64,000 nucleotides of DNA from positions 1,010,957 through 1,074,956 of the forward strand of contig NZ_VRKQ01000008.1 in NCBI RefSeq assembly GCF_008056315.1, read 5' to 3'. Each line of letters opens with the position of its first letter. Positions within the stretch are counted from its first letter, which is position 1. The position numbers and the translations under genes are program-made. Below the pieces are notes generated by a model that saw nothing but the letters and a program-made list of their open reading frames with translations, had not been told where the DNA came from and ran no database searches. This DNA is from Seonamhaeicola maritimus. Its GTDB lineage: Bacteria > Bacteroidota > Bacteroidia > Flavobacteriales > Flavobacteriaceae. Below are positions 43,369-51,997 of the stretch, in pieces.

Positions 43369-44388
43369 ATGAAGGTAATTAGATTAAACGAACCAGGAAA
43401 CTGGGAAGAGTTAAATATAAATAAACCAAGTGAGGTCTTATCATCTGGAAATGCGCTTTTAAAAGTGAAAAAAATTGGCGTTTGTGGTACCGATTTGCAT
43501 GCTTTTAAGGGGCAGCAACCTTTTTTTAATTACCCACGTGTTTTGGGGCATGAATTGGCTGTTGAGGTAGTGGCAGTTGCAGATGACGTAATCAATGTGT
43601 CCATTGGAGATAAATGTTCTGTTGAGCCTTATTACAATGATATAATTGGGCAAGCTGTAAAACGAGGTAAAACCAATTGTGGTGAGCATTTGCAAGTTTT
43701 AGGAGTTCATGTTGATGGCGGAATGCAAGAGTATTTTGTGTATCCAGCAAAGTTTTTACATGCTACAAATTCGTTGTCAGATGACCAATTAGCAATGATA
43801 GAGCCCTTAGCTATTGGCTGTCATGCTGTTGATAGAGCAGATATTAAAGAAGATGATATTGTTTTGGTAATTGGTGTTGGACCAATTGGATTGGGAACTA
43901 TTCAGTTTGCCAAATTAAAAGGAGCAAGAGTCATAGCTATGGACATTGATGATTCCAAATTGGAACAATGTAAAGAAATCACAAAGGTAGAAGATACTAT
44001 TAATGCATTGGGAAATGTAGAGGAAGAACTGGCTACTCTTTTAAATGGAGATTTGCCAACTGTAATTTTGGATGCAACTGGAAATCCAACCTCCATGATG
44101 AATACCTTTAAATATGCAGCAGCTGGAGGAACTATTGTGTTTATAGGGCTTTTTATGGGGGATGTTGTATTTCACGACCCCTCTTTTCATAAAAAGGAAT
44201 TGACCCTTAAAGCTAGTAGAGCTGCATTGGGAACTGATTTTGGAAGAATCATCAAGTTAATAGAGGAAGGTAAAATTGATGCCACCTCTTTCATCACGCA
44301 TAGAATGTGTTTTGATGAGGTTCCTACAGAATTTGAAAAGCTATATAAGCAAAAGGATTTGATAAAGGCTATTATAGAAATTAACTAA
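43369..44388 (+). CDS. Zinc-type medium-chain alcohol dehydrogenase, no structural-zinc cysteines
   Basis: 339 residues, MDR fold. Catalytic zinc residues Cys 39 (GVCGTDLH), His 61 and Glu 62 (GHE). NAD site VIGVGPIGLG. The loop that normally holds four structural-zinc cysteines reads from VEPYYND to KRGKTNCG and keeps only Cys 104, so the structural zinc is lost. Related proteins oxidize sugar alcohols or sugar acids (sorbitol- or galactonate-5-dehydrogenase types). Exact step in this pathway unknown. Confidence 0.83.
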   Translation: MKVIRLNEPGNWEELNINKPSEVLSSGNALLKVKKIGVCGTDLHAFKGQQPFFNYPRVLGHELAVEVVAVADDVINVSIGDKCSVEPYYNDIIGQAVKRGKTNCGEHLQVLGVHVDGGMQEYFVYPAKFLHATNSLSDDQLAMIEPLAIGCHAVDRADIKEDDIVLVIGVGPIGLGTIQFAKLKGARVIAMDIDDSKLEQCKEITKVEDTINALGNVEEELATLLNGDLPTVILDATGNPTSMMNTFKYAAAGGTIVFIGLFMGDVVFHDPSFHKKELTLKASRAALGTDFGRIIKLIEEGKIDATSFITHRMCFDEVPTEFEKLYKQKDLIKAIIEIN

Positions 44389-44403
44389 CTAAAACAAGAT
44401 TGA

Positions 44404-45663
44404 ATGGAAAACAAAAAAGTAAATTATTCGAAGTTTCTGGTGCCGTTAATTATAGTCATGGCATTAATGTTTTTTTGGAACTTAAGTAGAAATATTAATG
44501 ATGTCTTGATTCCTTATCTTAAAAGAGCATGTCAACTTACCGATTTTCAATCATCATTAGTGCAATCCGCTTTTTTTGGAGCTTATTTTGTAGTGGCATT
44601 GCCTGCAGGTTGGTACATTCAGAAGAAAGGATACCGCAATGGGATAATTACCGGTTTGCTTATAGCTGCCATCGGAGCTTTTCTATTTTATCCAGCTGCA
44701 GAGACTCGGGTTTACTCGCTGTTTCTAATAGCCTTATTTGTTATGGCGGCAGGTTTTGCAGTTTTAGAAGTTACAGCATCTCCATACATTACTAAATTGG
44801 GAGACCCTGAAGGTGCTTCAAGTCGTTTAAGTATGGCTGCGGCTATAGGTTCACTTGGAGCTACTATTGCACCATCATTAGCAGCATTATTGCTTTTACA
44901 TGAAGAAGATGTGGCGCAAGCAACTATTGATGCATTTTCGGCTATAGAATTGGAAACCTTTTTATCCAGTGAAGCAGATTTAGTAAAACCCCCTTATATA
45001 ATTTTAGGTGCCATATTAGTGGTTATAGCTATTATTGTGGTTTTTACAAAACTACCAAGTATTCAGGAAGAAAAAGGTGGTGATAAAAAACCGTTATTAG
45101 ATATTTTAAAGTTTAAGCATACGCTTTACGGTGTTGGTGCTGAGTTTTTCTATGTTGGTGCGGAAGTTGGTATTGTTAGTTTTATTATTAGATATGCAAA
45201 GTGGTTTAATTTGCCTGAACTTACGGAACAAAAGTCGGCACAATATATTACAGCATTTATGGCCTTGGTACTTATAGGTAGGTTGTTGGGAGTATATATT
45301 CTGAAACGATTCAAACCACAGCATGTATTGGCTTTTTGCAGTATTAGTGCCTTTATCATGGTATTTTTAGCTATCATAACCAATGGTTATTTTTCTTTAA
45401 CATGCTTGTCAATTGTTGGGTTCTTTACTTCTATTATTTACCCAATAATCTTCAGTTTAAGTATGAAGGATTTAAAGGAATACACAAAAACAGGGTCTTC
45501 AGTTTTCTTATTAGGAATTGTTGGGGGTGCCATTGTACCACCATTAATGGGATACATTTCAGATACGGTTGGAATTAAATATTCATTCATTATTCCATTA
45601 GTTTGTTACGTGTATTTGTTGTTTTTCGCTTTAAAAGGTCATGTAGTTAAAATTAAAGCGTAG
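44404..45663 (+). CDS. MFS sugar permease, FucP-like
   Basis: 419 residues with about twelve hydrophobic segments. MALMFFWNLSRNINDVLIPY and the QSAFFGAYFVVALPAGWYIQKKGYRNG motif match the L-fucose:H+ symporter (FucP) family. Inner-membrane import of the monosaccharide released in the periplasm. Because FucP relatives also carry L-galactose, D-arabinose or N-acetylglucosamine, the substrate is a 6-deoxy- or L-galactose-like sugar only by inference. Internal to the catabolic operon. Confidence 0.88.
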   Translation: MENKKVNYSKFLVPLIIVMALMFFWNLSRNINDVLIPYLKRACQLTDFQSSLVQSAFFGAYFVVALPAGWYIQKKGYRNGIITGLLIAAIGAFLFYPAAETRVYSLFLIALFVMAAGFAVLEVTASPYITKLGDPEGASSRLSMAAAIGSLGATIAPSLAALLLLHEEDVAQATIDAFSAIELETFLSSEADLVKPPYIILGAILVVIAIIVVFTKLPSIQEEKGGDKKPLLDILKFKHTLYGVGAEFFYVGAEVGIVSFIIRYAKWFNLPELTEQKSAQYITAFMALVLIGRLLGVYILKRFKPQHVLAFCSISAFIMVFLAIITNGYFSLTCLSIVGFFTSIIYPIIFSLSMKDLKEYTKTGSSVFLLGIVGGAIVPPLMGYISDTVGIKYSFIIPLVCYVYLLFFALKGHVVKIKA

Positions 45664-45668
45664 CTAAA

Positions 45669-46331
45669 ATGAGTGTCAAACAATTTAGGAGATTTACCTA
45701 TCTGGTCAATTCAAAGGTTCAAGATATTTCCAGAATAGTAACTCGGATAAAATCCAATGGCATTCAAAATACACTGAATGAAGCGGGAGTATTATCTTTT
45801 AAAATCTATCAAAATGAAGATTCAAACTTTTTATTGATTGATGGAGAAAAGCATATGAACAGTGCTGCTATAAATAGGATTTTATTAAATATTTCTGATG
45901 ATTTTAATATAATTTCTTTTGAATCTTCGCCATTGGAACGAATCTATAAATTAGAGCAAAAAGAAGTTTACGCTCCTACGGATGGACAATTAAAAACAAC
46001 AGTAGCGCCATATAAGCGTTTTGTTTGGACACTTTTATTAGAACCTGATTTAATTGAAGAATACAAAAATGTTCACGCTATGAGTCAAGCATGGCCTGAG
46101 ATAACTGCTAACATGAAAGAGGTAGGTGTTAAGGATATGGAGATTTATATCAAGAATGATCGGGTCGTATTGATTATGGATACCAAATTGGGTTTCAATT
46201 TAGAGGAAGTTGGTCCCAAATGGCAAAAGCTACCTCGGGAAGAAGAATGGCAAACTTATGTGGCTAGATTTCAAAGAACAGACCCCGAAAGCTCAATTCA
46301 AGAAAAATGGCAGGATATGAGACAACTTTAA
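45669..46331 (+). CDS. RhaM-like sugar mutarotase, tandem duplicated domain
   Basis: 220 residues, about twice the usual 105. Residues 115-220 are a canonical L-rhamnose-mutarotase-type domain: EYKNVH with Tyr 132 and His 136, AWPEI, KDMEIYIKNDRVVLIMDT, and the ending SIQEKWQDM. Residues 5-100 look like a second, degenerate copy (RRFTYLV, SFKIYQNEDSNFLLIDGE, ISDDF) without the Tyr-His pair. Mutarotase would speed anomer exchange for the permease or dehydrogenase. The N-terminal half may be regulatory or structural. Last gene of the operon. Confidence 0.78.
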   Translation: MSVKQFRRFTYLVNSKVQDISRIVTRIKSNGIQNTLNEAGVLSFKIYQNEDSNFLLIDGEKHMNSAAINRILLNISDDFNIISFESSPLERIYKLEQKEVYAPTDGQLKTTVAPYKRFVWTLLLEPDLIEEYKNVHAMSQAWPEITANMKEVGVKDMEIYIKNDRVVLIMDTKLGFNLEEVGPKWQKLPREEEWQTYVARFQRTDPESSIQEKWQDMRQL

Positions 46332-46365
46332 AACTTTCAACAAACTAAACTTAACATTAAACTAA

Positions 46366-47880
46366 ATGAAAACTAAACTATTTGTTGCAATTTTTGGAGT
46401 CTTGATTCTTACTTCATGCAACAACCAGGAAACAAAAGAAATTAATGAAATATCTGTAAAGGTTGTAAAACACTACGAGCCTACTTGGGAGTCGCTATCG
46501 CAATATGAATGCCCAGAGTGGTTTAGAGATGCTAAATTTGGTATTTATACGCATTGGGGTGTTTACTCTGTACCAGAAGACGAATCTGACTGGTATGGAA
46601 CTTACATGTATAAGGAAGGGCATCCAAATAACAAGACCCATAAAGAGAACTATGGAAATCCAAAAGAATTTGGATATAAAGATTTAGTACAACTTTTTAA
46701 AGCAGAAAAATTTAATGCCGATGAATGGGCAGACTTGTTTGTAGAATCGGGAGCCCGTTTTGCAGGTCCTGCTGGAGAACATGCTGACGGTTTTTCTATG
46801 TGGGATTCTAAAGTAAATCCATGGAATTCTGTTGCTATGGGACCCAAACGTGATATCACTGCCGAATTAGAAAAAGCCATTCGTAAACGTGGTTTGAAAT
46901 ATGTGGTAAGCTTACACCATTCTTGGTTATGGGGTTGGTTTCCCACTTGGGATGAAAACACCGATTGTGCGGATCCCGCTAACGCTTCACTGTATGGAGA
47001 AAAAGTACCTAAAACTGCGTGGCAAGTTGATAATGGACACAATTATTACAAAGTTAACCCCATGCCAAGTGCTGAGTTTGAGCGTGTATGGCTTGAAAAG
47101 GTGAAAGAGGTAGTAGATGGTTATTCTCCAGATTTGCTATGGTTTGATAATAGAATTCAAATACTTTCTGAAGATATTCGTAAGGAGATGTTAGCTTACG
47201 CTTACAATGAGGCTGCTAAAAAAAAGCAAGAATTTGTATTAACGTTTAAGCGTCCTGATTTTCCTTTAGGAACTGGAACTGTAGATTTAGAACGAAACAG
47301 AATGCCAAAAATATATCCTGACCCATGGTTGACAGATAATTCTATTTCTAAGCAAAAATGGATTTGGCATAAAGATTTAAAGTGTTATCCAACTAATAAC
47401 TTGATAGATGATTTAGTGGATATTGTAAGTAAAAATGGAAACTTATTATTGAATGTTGCACCTCATCCTAATGGAACAATTCCCGAAGAGCAGAAACAAC
47501 GTTTACGCGAAATGGGTAAATGGTTAAAACTTAATGGTGAAGCTATTTATGAAAGTCGCCCTTGGTTAATCTATGGTGAAGGCCCAACTGAAACAAAAAC
47601 AGGTCATTTAGCTGATATGCAATTTGATGGTTTTGGTGATGAGGACATTCGTTTTACAACTCGATATGGGCAATTATATGCAATCGCTCTTGGATGGCCA
47701 GAATCGGGAGTGCTTCATGTGAAGTCTTTAGGTACTAGTAATTATAATGGTAACATTATGAATATAGAACTAATTGGTCACGAAGGTAAAATTGAATTTA
47801 ATCCAACAATCGAAGCACTGGAGATTCAATTACCAAGCACTAAACCATGTGAACACGCATTTGTTTTCAAAATAAATTAA
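46366..47880 (+). CDS. GH29 family alpha-L-fucosidase-like enzyme, lipoprotein (copy 1)
   Basis: 504 residues, lipoprotein (LILTSC, Cys 18). [20 protein letters not shown] start and LHHSW, with nucleophile Asp 261 in LLWFDNR. The terminal about 100 residues form a beta-sandwich. GH29 normally cleaves alpha-L-fucose; members in porphyran loci cleave alpha-L-galactose, a plausible alternative here. The pair with the copy at 48419 flanks a MaoC-like gene. Near the end, the glycoside-binding motif [11 protein letters not shown] is shared with the second copy. Confidence 0.88.
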   Translation: MKTKLFVAIFGVLILTSCNNQETKEINEISVKVVKHYEPTWESLSQYECPEWFRDAKFGIYTHWGVYSVPEDESDWYGTYMYKEGHPNNKTHKENYGNPKEFGYKDLVQLFKAEKFNADEWADLFVESGARFAGPAGEHADGFSMWDSKVNPWNSVAMGPKRDITAELEKAIRKRGLKYVVSLHHSWLWGWFPTWDENTDCADPANASLYGEKVPKTAWQVDNGHNYYKVNPMPSAEFERVWLEKVKEVVDGYSPDLLWFDNRIQILSEDIRKEMLAYAYNEAAKKKQEFVLTFKRPDFPLGTGTVDLERNRMPKIYPDPWLTDNSISKQKWIWHKDLKCYPTNNLIDDLVDIVSKNGNLLLNVAPHPNGTIPEEQKQRLREMGKWLKLNGEAIYESRPWLIYGEGPTETKTGHLADMQFDGFGDEDIRFTTRYGQLYAIALGWPESGVLHVKSLGTSNYNGNIMNIELIGHEGKIEFNPTIEALEIQLPSTKPCEHAFVFKIN

Positions 47881-47893
47881 AAAAATTATAGTC

Positions 47894-48397
47894 ATGCCAG
47901 AAAACACACCAATAGAACAACATAAAGACATTCCATTATATAACACAGAAACGTGGTTGTATGAAGATTTTAAAATTGGTCAAAAGGACCGCTCCATTAG
48001 TAGAACCATTTCAGAAGGCGAGGCTATGATGTTTAATGGTTTGGTTTTAGACATGCATCCTTATGTAGGAGACCAAGTATTTGCAAAAGAAGAAGGTCTT
48101 TTTGGAAAAAGATTAGTTGCAGGAGCTATGGTATTTAGCTTAGGACTTGGTTTAATGGCCAATAATAATGTAAATACATTTAGTTATGGTTATGACAAGT
48201 TACGTTTTATAAAACCTGTATTTATTGGGGACACTATTTACACGGTAAGAACACATCTTAATAAAACACCAAAGTATGATGAAATGGGCCTTATTACTGT
48301 AAGTTATGAGGTGTATAAGCAACCAGGTGATTTGGTTTTGTATTGTGAGCATCTTCAAACGGTTAAATATAAAAATCCTGAAAGTTTTAAAAAGTAG
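47894..48397 (+). CDS. MaoC-like hot-dog dehydratase
   Basis: 167 residues, no signal peptide, so cytoplasmic. Hot-dog fold of the MaoC/enoyl-CoA-hydratase type: [29 protein letters not shown], and [19 protein letters not shown]. The usual D-x-N-P-[LIV]-H catalytic motif appears as LDMHPYVGD, so the Asp is present but the His is displaced or missing. Function unknown; its position between two exported GH29 genes is odd for a cytoplasmic acyl-CoA-type enzyme. A sugar-acid or keto-acid dehydratase role in the same pathway is possible. Confidence 0.75.
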   Translation: MPENTPIEQHKDIPLYNTETWLYEDFKIGQKDRSISRTISEGEAMMFNGLVLDMHPYVGDQVFAKEEGLFGKRLVAGAMVFSLGLGLMANNNVNTFSYGYDKLRFIKPVFIGDTIYTVRTHLNKTPKYDEMGLITVSYEVYKQPGDLVLYCEHLQTVKYKNPESFKK

Positions 48398-48418
48398 TCA
48401 AAAACAAAAGTGTTAGTC

Positions 48419-49939
48419 ATGAATAATATCAAATTAATTAGAAATGTATTTGGCGTAATAGCTATTTGCATCTTTATATCTTGTAATTCTAAAAAGAAAG
48501 AAAAAGAAGAGGCCCAGTTTAAATTCGAAGAAAACTGGGAAAGTCTAAGTAATTATAAAATTCCACAATGGATGAAGGATGCCAAATTTGGAATCTTTAT
48601 TCATTGGGGACCAAATTCTGCCGCAGAATTACATACAGATTGGTATCCACGCTGGATGTATCTAGATTCGGCACATGTAGACCATGTCACTGGAGAAAAA
48701 GTGAATGATATTCCACATCCAGCATCGGTTTATCACAAGGAGAAGTTTGGTGACCCAAAAACTTTTGGATTCAAGGACATAATCCCAATGTGGACTATGG
48801 AAAATTTTGATGCTAAAGCCTGGGTAGATTTATTCAAGGATGCCGGAGCACAATATGTGGTTCCAGTGGCTGAACATCATGATGGTTATGCTATATATGA
48901 ATCAAGCATTACACCATATAATGCGGTGGATATGGGACCAAAACGTGATGTTTTCAAAGAGTTAACAGATGAAATTAAAAAACAAGGTTTAATCTGTGGA
49001 GCAAGTTCTCATTTAGCGTTTAATTGGAATTTCTATACTCAAAAACCTCATTTCGATACCGGTGATCCACAATATGCCGCATTGTATGCACCACCTCATG
49101 AGCCTTATTCTCCTGCCAGTGCTGAGTGGTTGGCAGATATTTGGTGGCCGAGAACTAAGGAAATTATTGATAAGTATCAACCAGATATTTTATGGTTTGA
49201 TTTCTATTTAGACCGACCGGAGTTTGCACCGTATCATAAAAAGTTGGCGGCTTATTATTATAATTCAGGTTTAGAAAGGGATAAAGATGTGGTGCTTCAA
49301 ACAAAGAACTTGCGTTACGAATCCTATAAACCTGGCACACATATGCTGGATTTAGAGCGTAGTAAAATGGATTCTCTTCGAACAGCATATTGGCAAACAG
49401 ACACTTCTATTGGAAAAAATTCATGGTATTATACTAAAAATTGGATACCAAAATCCGCCGAAGACTTAGTAGCAGACCTCATGGATATAGTTAGCAAAAA
49501 TGGGTGTTTACTTTTAAATATCGGACCAAGAAAAGACGGAATAATTCCAGATGACCAAAAGAAAACATTGTTGGATATCGGAGCTTGGTTAAAAGTTAAT
49601 GGAGAGTCTGTTTATGGATCAAAATATTATGATGTTTACGGAGAAGGTCCAACTAAAACTGCAACTGGGCACCTTTCAGAAGACAAAAACCAAGGCTTTA
49701 CCCAAGAAGATATCCGCTTTACAAAGAACAAAGGTGCTTTGTATGCCACTGTGTTAAAAGCGCCAACAAAGGATGTTCATATTAAATATCTAACAGATTC
49801 TAAAATCAATATTAAATCAATTAAATTATTGGGTTCGGATGCTAAAATTGAATTTGAGCAATCTGCTGAAGGTACAATCATAACTCTACCAAAAGATGTC
49901 AATTTAAGCTATGCTTGGGTGTTTAAAATTGAAATGTAA
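48419..49939 (+). CDS. GH29 family alpha-L-fucosidase-like enzyme, lipoprotein (copy 2)
   Basis: 506 residues, lipoprotein (ICIFISC, Cys 22, then NSKKKEKEE). WMKDAKFGIFIHWGPNSAAE opens the catalytic domain. Nucleophile Asp 261 in ILWFDFYLD, at the same residue number as in copy 1. A longer loop follows (LYAPPHEPYSPASAEW). I use the ATG at 48419; an in-frame GTG at 48410 is less likely. The copies diverge enough to suggest different acceptor sites. Possible alpha-L-galactosidase rather than fucosidase. Confidence 0.88.
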   Translation: MNNIKLIRNVFGVIAICIFISCNSKKKEKEEAQFKFEENWESLSNYKIPQWMKDAKFGIFIHWGPNSAAELHTDWYPRWMYLDSAHVDHVTGEKVNDIPHPASVYHKEKFGDPKTFGFKDIIPMWTMENFDAKAWVDLFKDAGAQYVVPVAEHHDGYAIYESSITPYNAVDMGPKRDVFKELTDEIKKQGLICGASSHLAFNWNFYTQKPHFDTGDPQYAALYAPPHEPYSPASAEWLADIWWPRTKEIIDKYQPDILWFDFYLDRPEFAPYHKKLAAYYYNSGLERDKDVVLQTKNLRYESYKPGTHMLDLERSKMDSLRTAYWQTDTSIGKNSWYYTKNWIPKSAEDLVADLMDIVSKNGCLLLNIGPRKDGIIPDDQKKTLLDIGAWLKVNGESVYGSKYYDVYGEGPTKTATGHLSEDKNQGFTQEDIRFTKNKGALYATVLKAPTKDVHIKYLTDSKINIKSIKLLGSDAKIEFEQSAEGTIITLPKDVNLSYAWVFKIEM

Positions 49940-49987
49940 ATTTTAATGTGTATACAAAATAGGATTAATAGGGAAATCAATGCAAAT

Positions 49988-51784
49988 ATGAAGTCGTTAG
50001 TGCTTGTCATCGCAATCCTAACTGTTTTTTCATGTTCGTCCAAAACATCAAAGATTTCAAAATTTGAAAAGCCTAATGTTATTATCATTCTTACTGATGA
50101 TCAAGGTTATGGGGACTTGAGTTGTCACGGGAATCCGTACATCAAAACACCCAATATGGATTTATTGCATTCAGAATCTGTTCGGTTTACAGATTTTCAT
50201 GTAGACCCAACCTGTGCGCCAACACGTTCTGCTTTAATGACGGGCAAGTACTCTCACCATGTTGGAGTATGGCACACCGTATGTGGCGGAAATCATTTAA
50301 GAAAAGGGGAAAGAACAATGGCCGATATCTTTAAATCCTCAGGGTATAGAACGGCTATGTTTGGGAAATGGCATTTGGGAGCAAATTACCCATACAGGCC
50401 AATGGATAGGGGGTTTGAGGAATGGCTGGGCAATGGTGATGGAGGTACGGGAACCACGGATGATTGGTTTTTTAACGATCGTGTGAATGATTATTATTGG
50501 CATAATGGAGATAGGGAAAAGCATGAAGGGTTTGCACCTGACTTGTTTTTTAACAAAGCCATAGACTTTTTAAAAGAAGAGCATGAAAAACCATTTTTTT
50601 TATATTTGGCAACGTATTTACCACATGATCCACATTCTGTTCCAAATACAAAAATGACTGAGGTTTATGGAGATAAAGTTTCTAAACACGTTGCTTATTT
50701 TTATGCGGGAATCAACCGAATAGATCAAAATATAGGAAAGTTAAGAGAAGCATTGAAAGCTTCTGGAAAAGCGGACAATACTGTTTTAATTTTTATGTCT
50801 GATAATGGTGGAACCGCAGGAGTTCCATTGTACAACGCAGGAATGAGAGGAAGAAAAGGGCAGCCCTACGAAGGAGGGCACAGAGTTCCCTTTTTTATCC
50901 ATTGGCCTAAAGGAAATTTGGCTCACGGTAAAGATATACCGGACTTAACGGCTCATATTGATGTATTACCAACACTTGTTGACTTATGTAGTTTAGAAGG
51001 AACGGAAAAGAATGTTTTTGATGGTAGAAGTTTTAAAAAGCAACTTAAGGAGACCAGTTTGCAACTTCCAGAGCGAACACTTTTTGTTGAAAACCAAAGA
51101 TCATTTAAAGCTGAAGAATGGTTAAGTACGTCTGGAATGACCAACCGTTGGCGATTTGTTAATAATACAGAGTTATATGATATCAAAACTGACCAAGAGC
51201 AGAAGCATAATCTAATAGACGACTACCCTGAAGTTGTAGATAATATTCGAAAAGAATTTCAAGCCTATTGGGAACTGGTTAGTCCTAATGATCGTGAACT
51301 TCCAAAAGTAATTGTAGGTCATCCAAATGACAAAGAAACATTTCTCACACCATCAGATTGGTATTTGCCAAAAGTGCCATGGAATCATGCCCAAGTAGCA
51401 CAAGGCCCATTGTTTTCCGGTTCCTGGGAGGTTACAATAGCAGAGGCTGGAACTTATCATATAGAAGCTAGGAGATGGCCTAGAGAAGCTCGTGCACCAA
51501 TAACAGGTGTTCCTAAATTCCATAAAAAAATAGATGCGTGGAAAGAAGATGGTGAAATAGATAGATTGCTCTATGGTCATGAAATGAAAATGTTGCCAGT
51601 TAAGAGTATTACTCTGGAAATTGGTGAAAACAAAAAAACCGCCTTAGTAAATACTAAAGACACCTATGTCGCTTTCAATATTGAGTTACCCAAAGGAGAT
51701 ACAAGAATAAAAAGTGACATGCTGGATAAGTTAGGAAATGTAATTGCTGGAACGTACTATGTTTATTTGACCAAACTTAATTAA
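49988..51784 (+). CDS. S1 family sulfatase with extra C-terminal beta domain
   Basis: 598 residues from Met 49988, which starts a lipoprotein signal (LTVFSC, Cys 16). An in-frame ATG at 49946 would add 14 residues. LTDDQGYGDLSCHG metal site, CAPTR with catalytic Cys 76, GKWHLGAN, MSDNGGTAG, and YEGGHRVPFFIHW. After the sulfatase core (ends near residue 425), the stretch from LFSGSWEVTIAEAGTYHIEA to the end is an appended beta-sandwich, rare among the other eleven sulfatases here. Arylsulfatase A-like branch. Possibly the appended domain binds substrate. Confidence 0.9.
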   Translation: MKSLVLVIAILTVFSCSSKTSKISKFEKPNVIIILTDDQGYGDLSCHGNPYIKTPNMDLLHSESVRFTDFHVDPTCAPTRSALMTGKYSHHVGVWHTVCGGNHLRKGERTMADIFKSSGYRTAMFGKWHLGANYPYRPMDRGFEEWLGNGDGGTGTTDDWFFNDRVNDYYWHNGDREKHEGFAPDLFFNKAIDFLKEEHEKPFFLYLATYLPHDPHSVPNTKMTEVYGDKVSKHVAYFYAGINRIDQNIGKLREALKASGKADNTVLIFMSDNGGTAGVPLYNAGMRGRKGQPYEGGHRVPFFIHWPKGNLAHGKDIPDLTAHIDVLPTLVDLCSLEGTEKNVFDGRSFKKQLKETSLQLPERTLFVENQRSFKAEEWLSTSGMTNRWRFVNNTELYDIKTDQEQKHNLIDDYPEVVDNIRKEFQAYWELVSPNDRELPKVIVGHPNDKETFLTPSDWYLPKVPWNHAQVAQGPLFSGSWEVTIAEAGTYHIEARRWPREARAPITGVPKFHKKIDAWKEDGEIDRLLYGHEMKMLPVKSITLEIGENKKTALVNTKDTYVAFNIELPKGDTRIKSDMLDKLGNVIAGTYYVYLTKLN

Positions 51785-51997
51785 GAACAAATTAGGTTAA
51801 AAACTGAGCAGATATTCTAAATTGAGGTATAAAGGTGTTCAATAAGGTTTTAGAAGACAAAATAGATTAAAATTATGTTGAAATAAAACTCTTAAAATAG
51901 AATGAAGTGAATTAATTTTCTCAATTACTTTTTCACAGCCTATGTCTAGAGTAATGAAAGTTAATTAGATAAACTTAAATTCAAACCAAACTAAAAA

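Noticed and set aside
46650-47042. 130-codon minus-strand open frame inside the first GH29 gene
   Set aside because: It is a shadow of the coding frame with no recognisable protein features.
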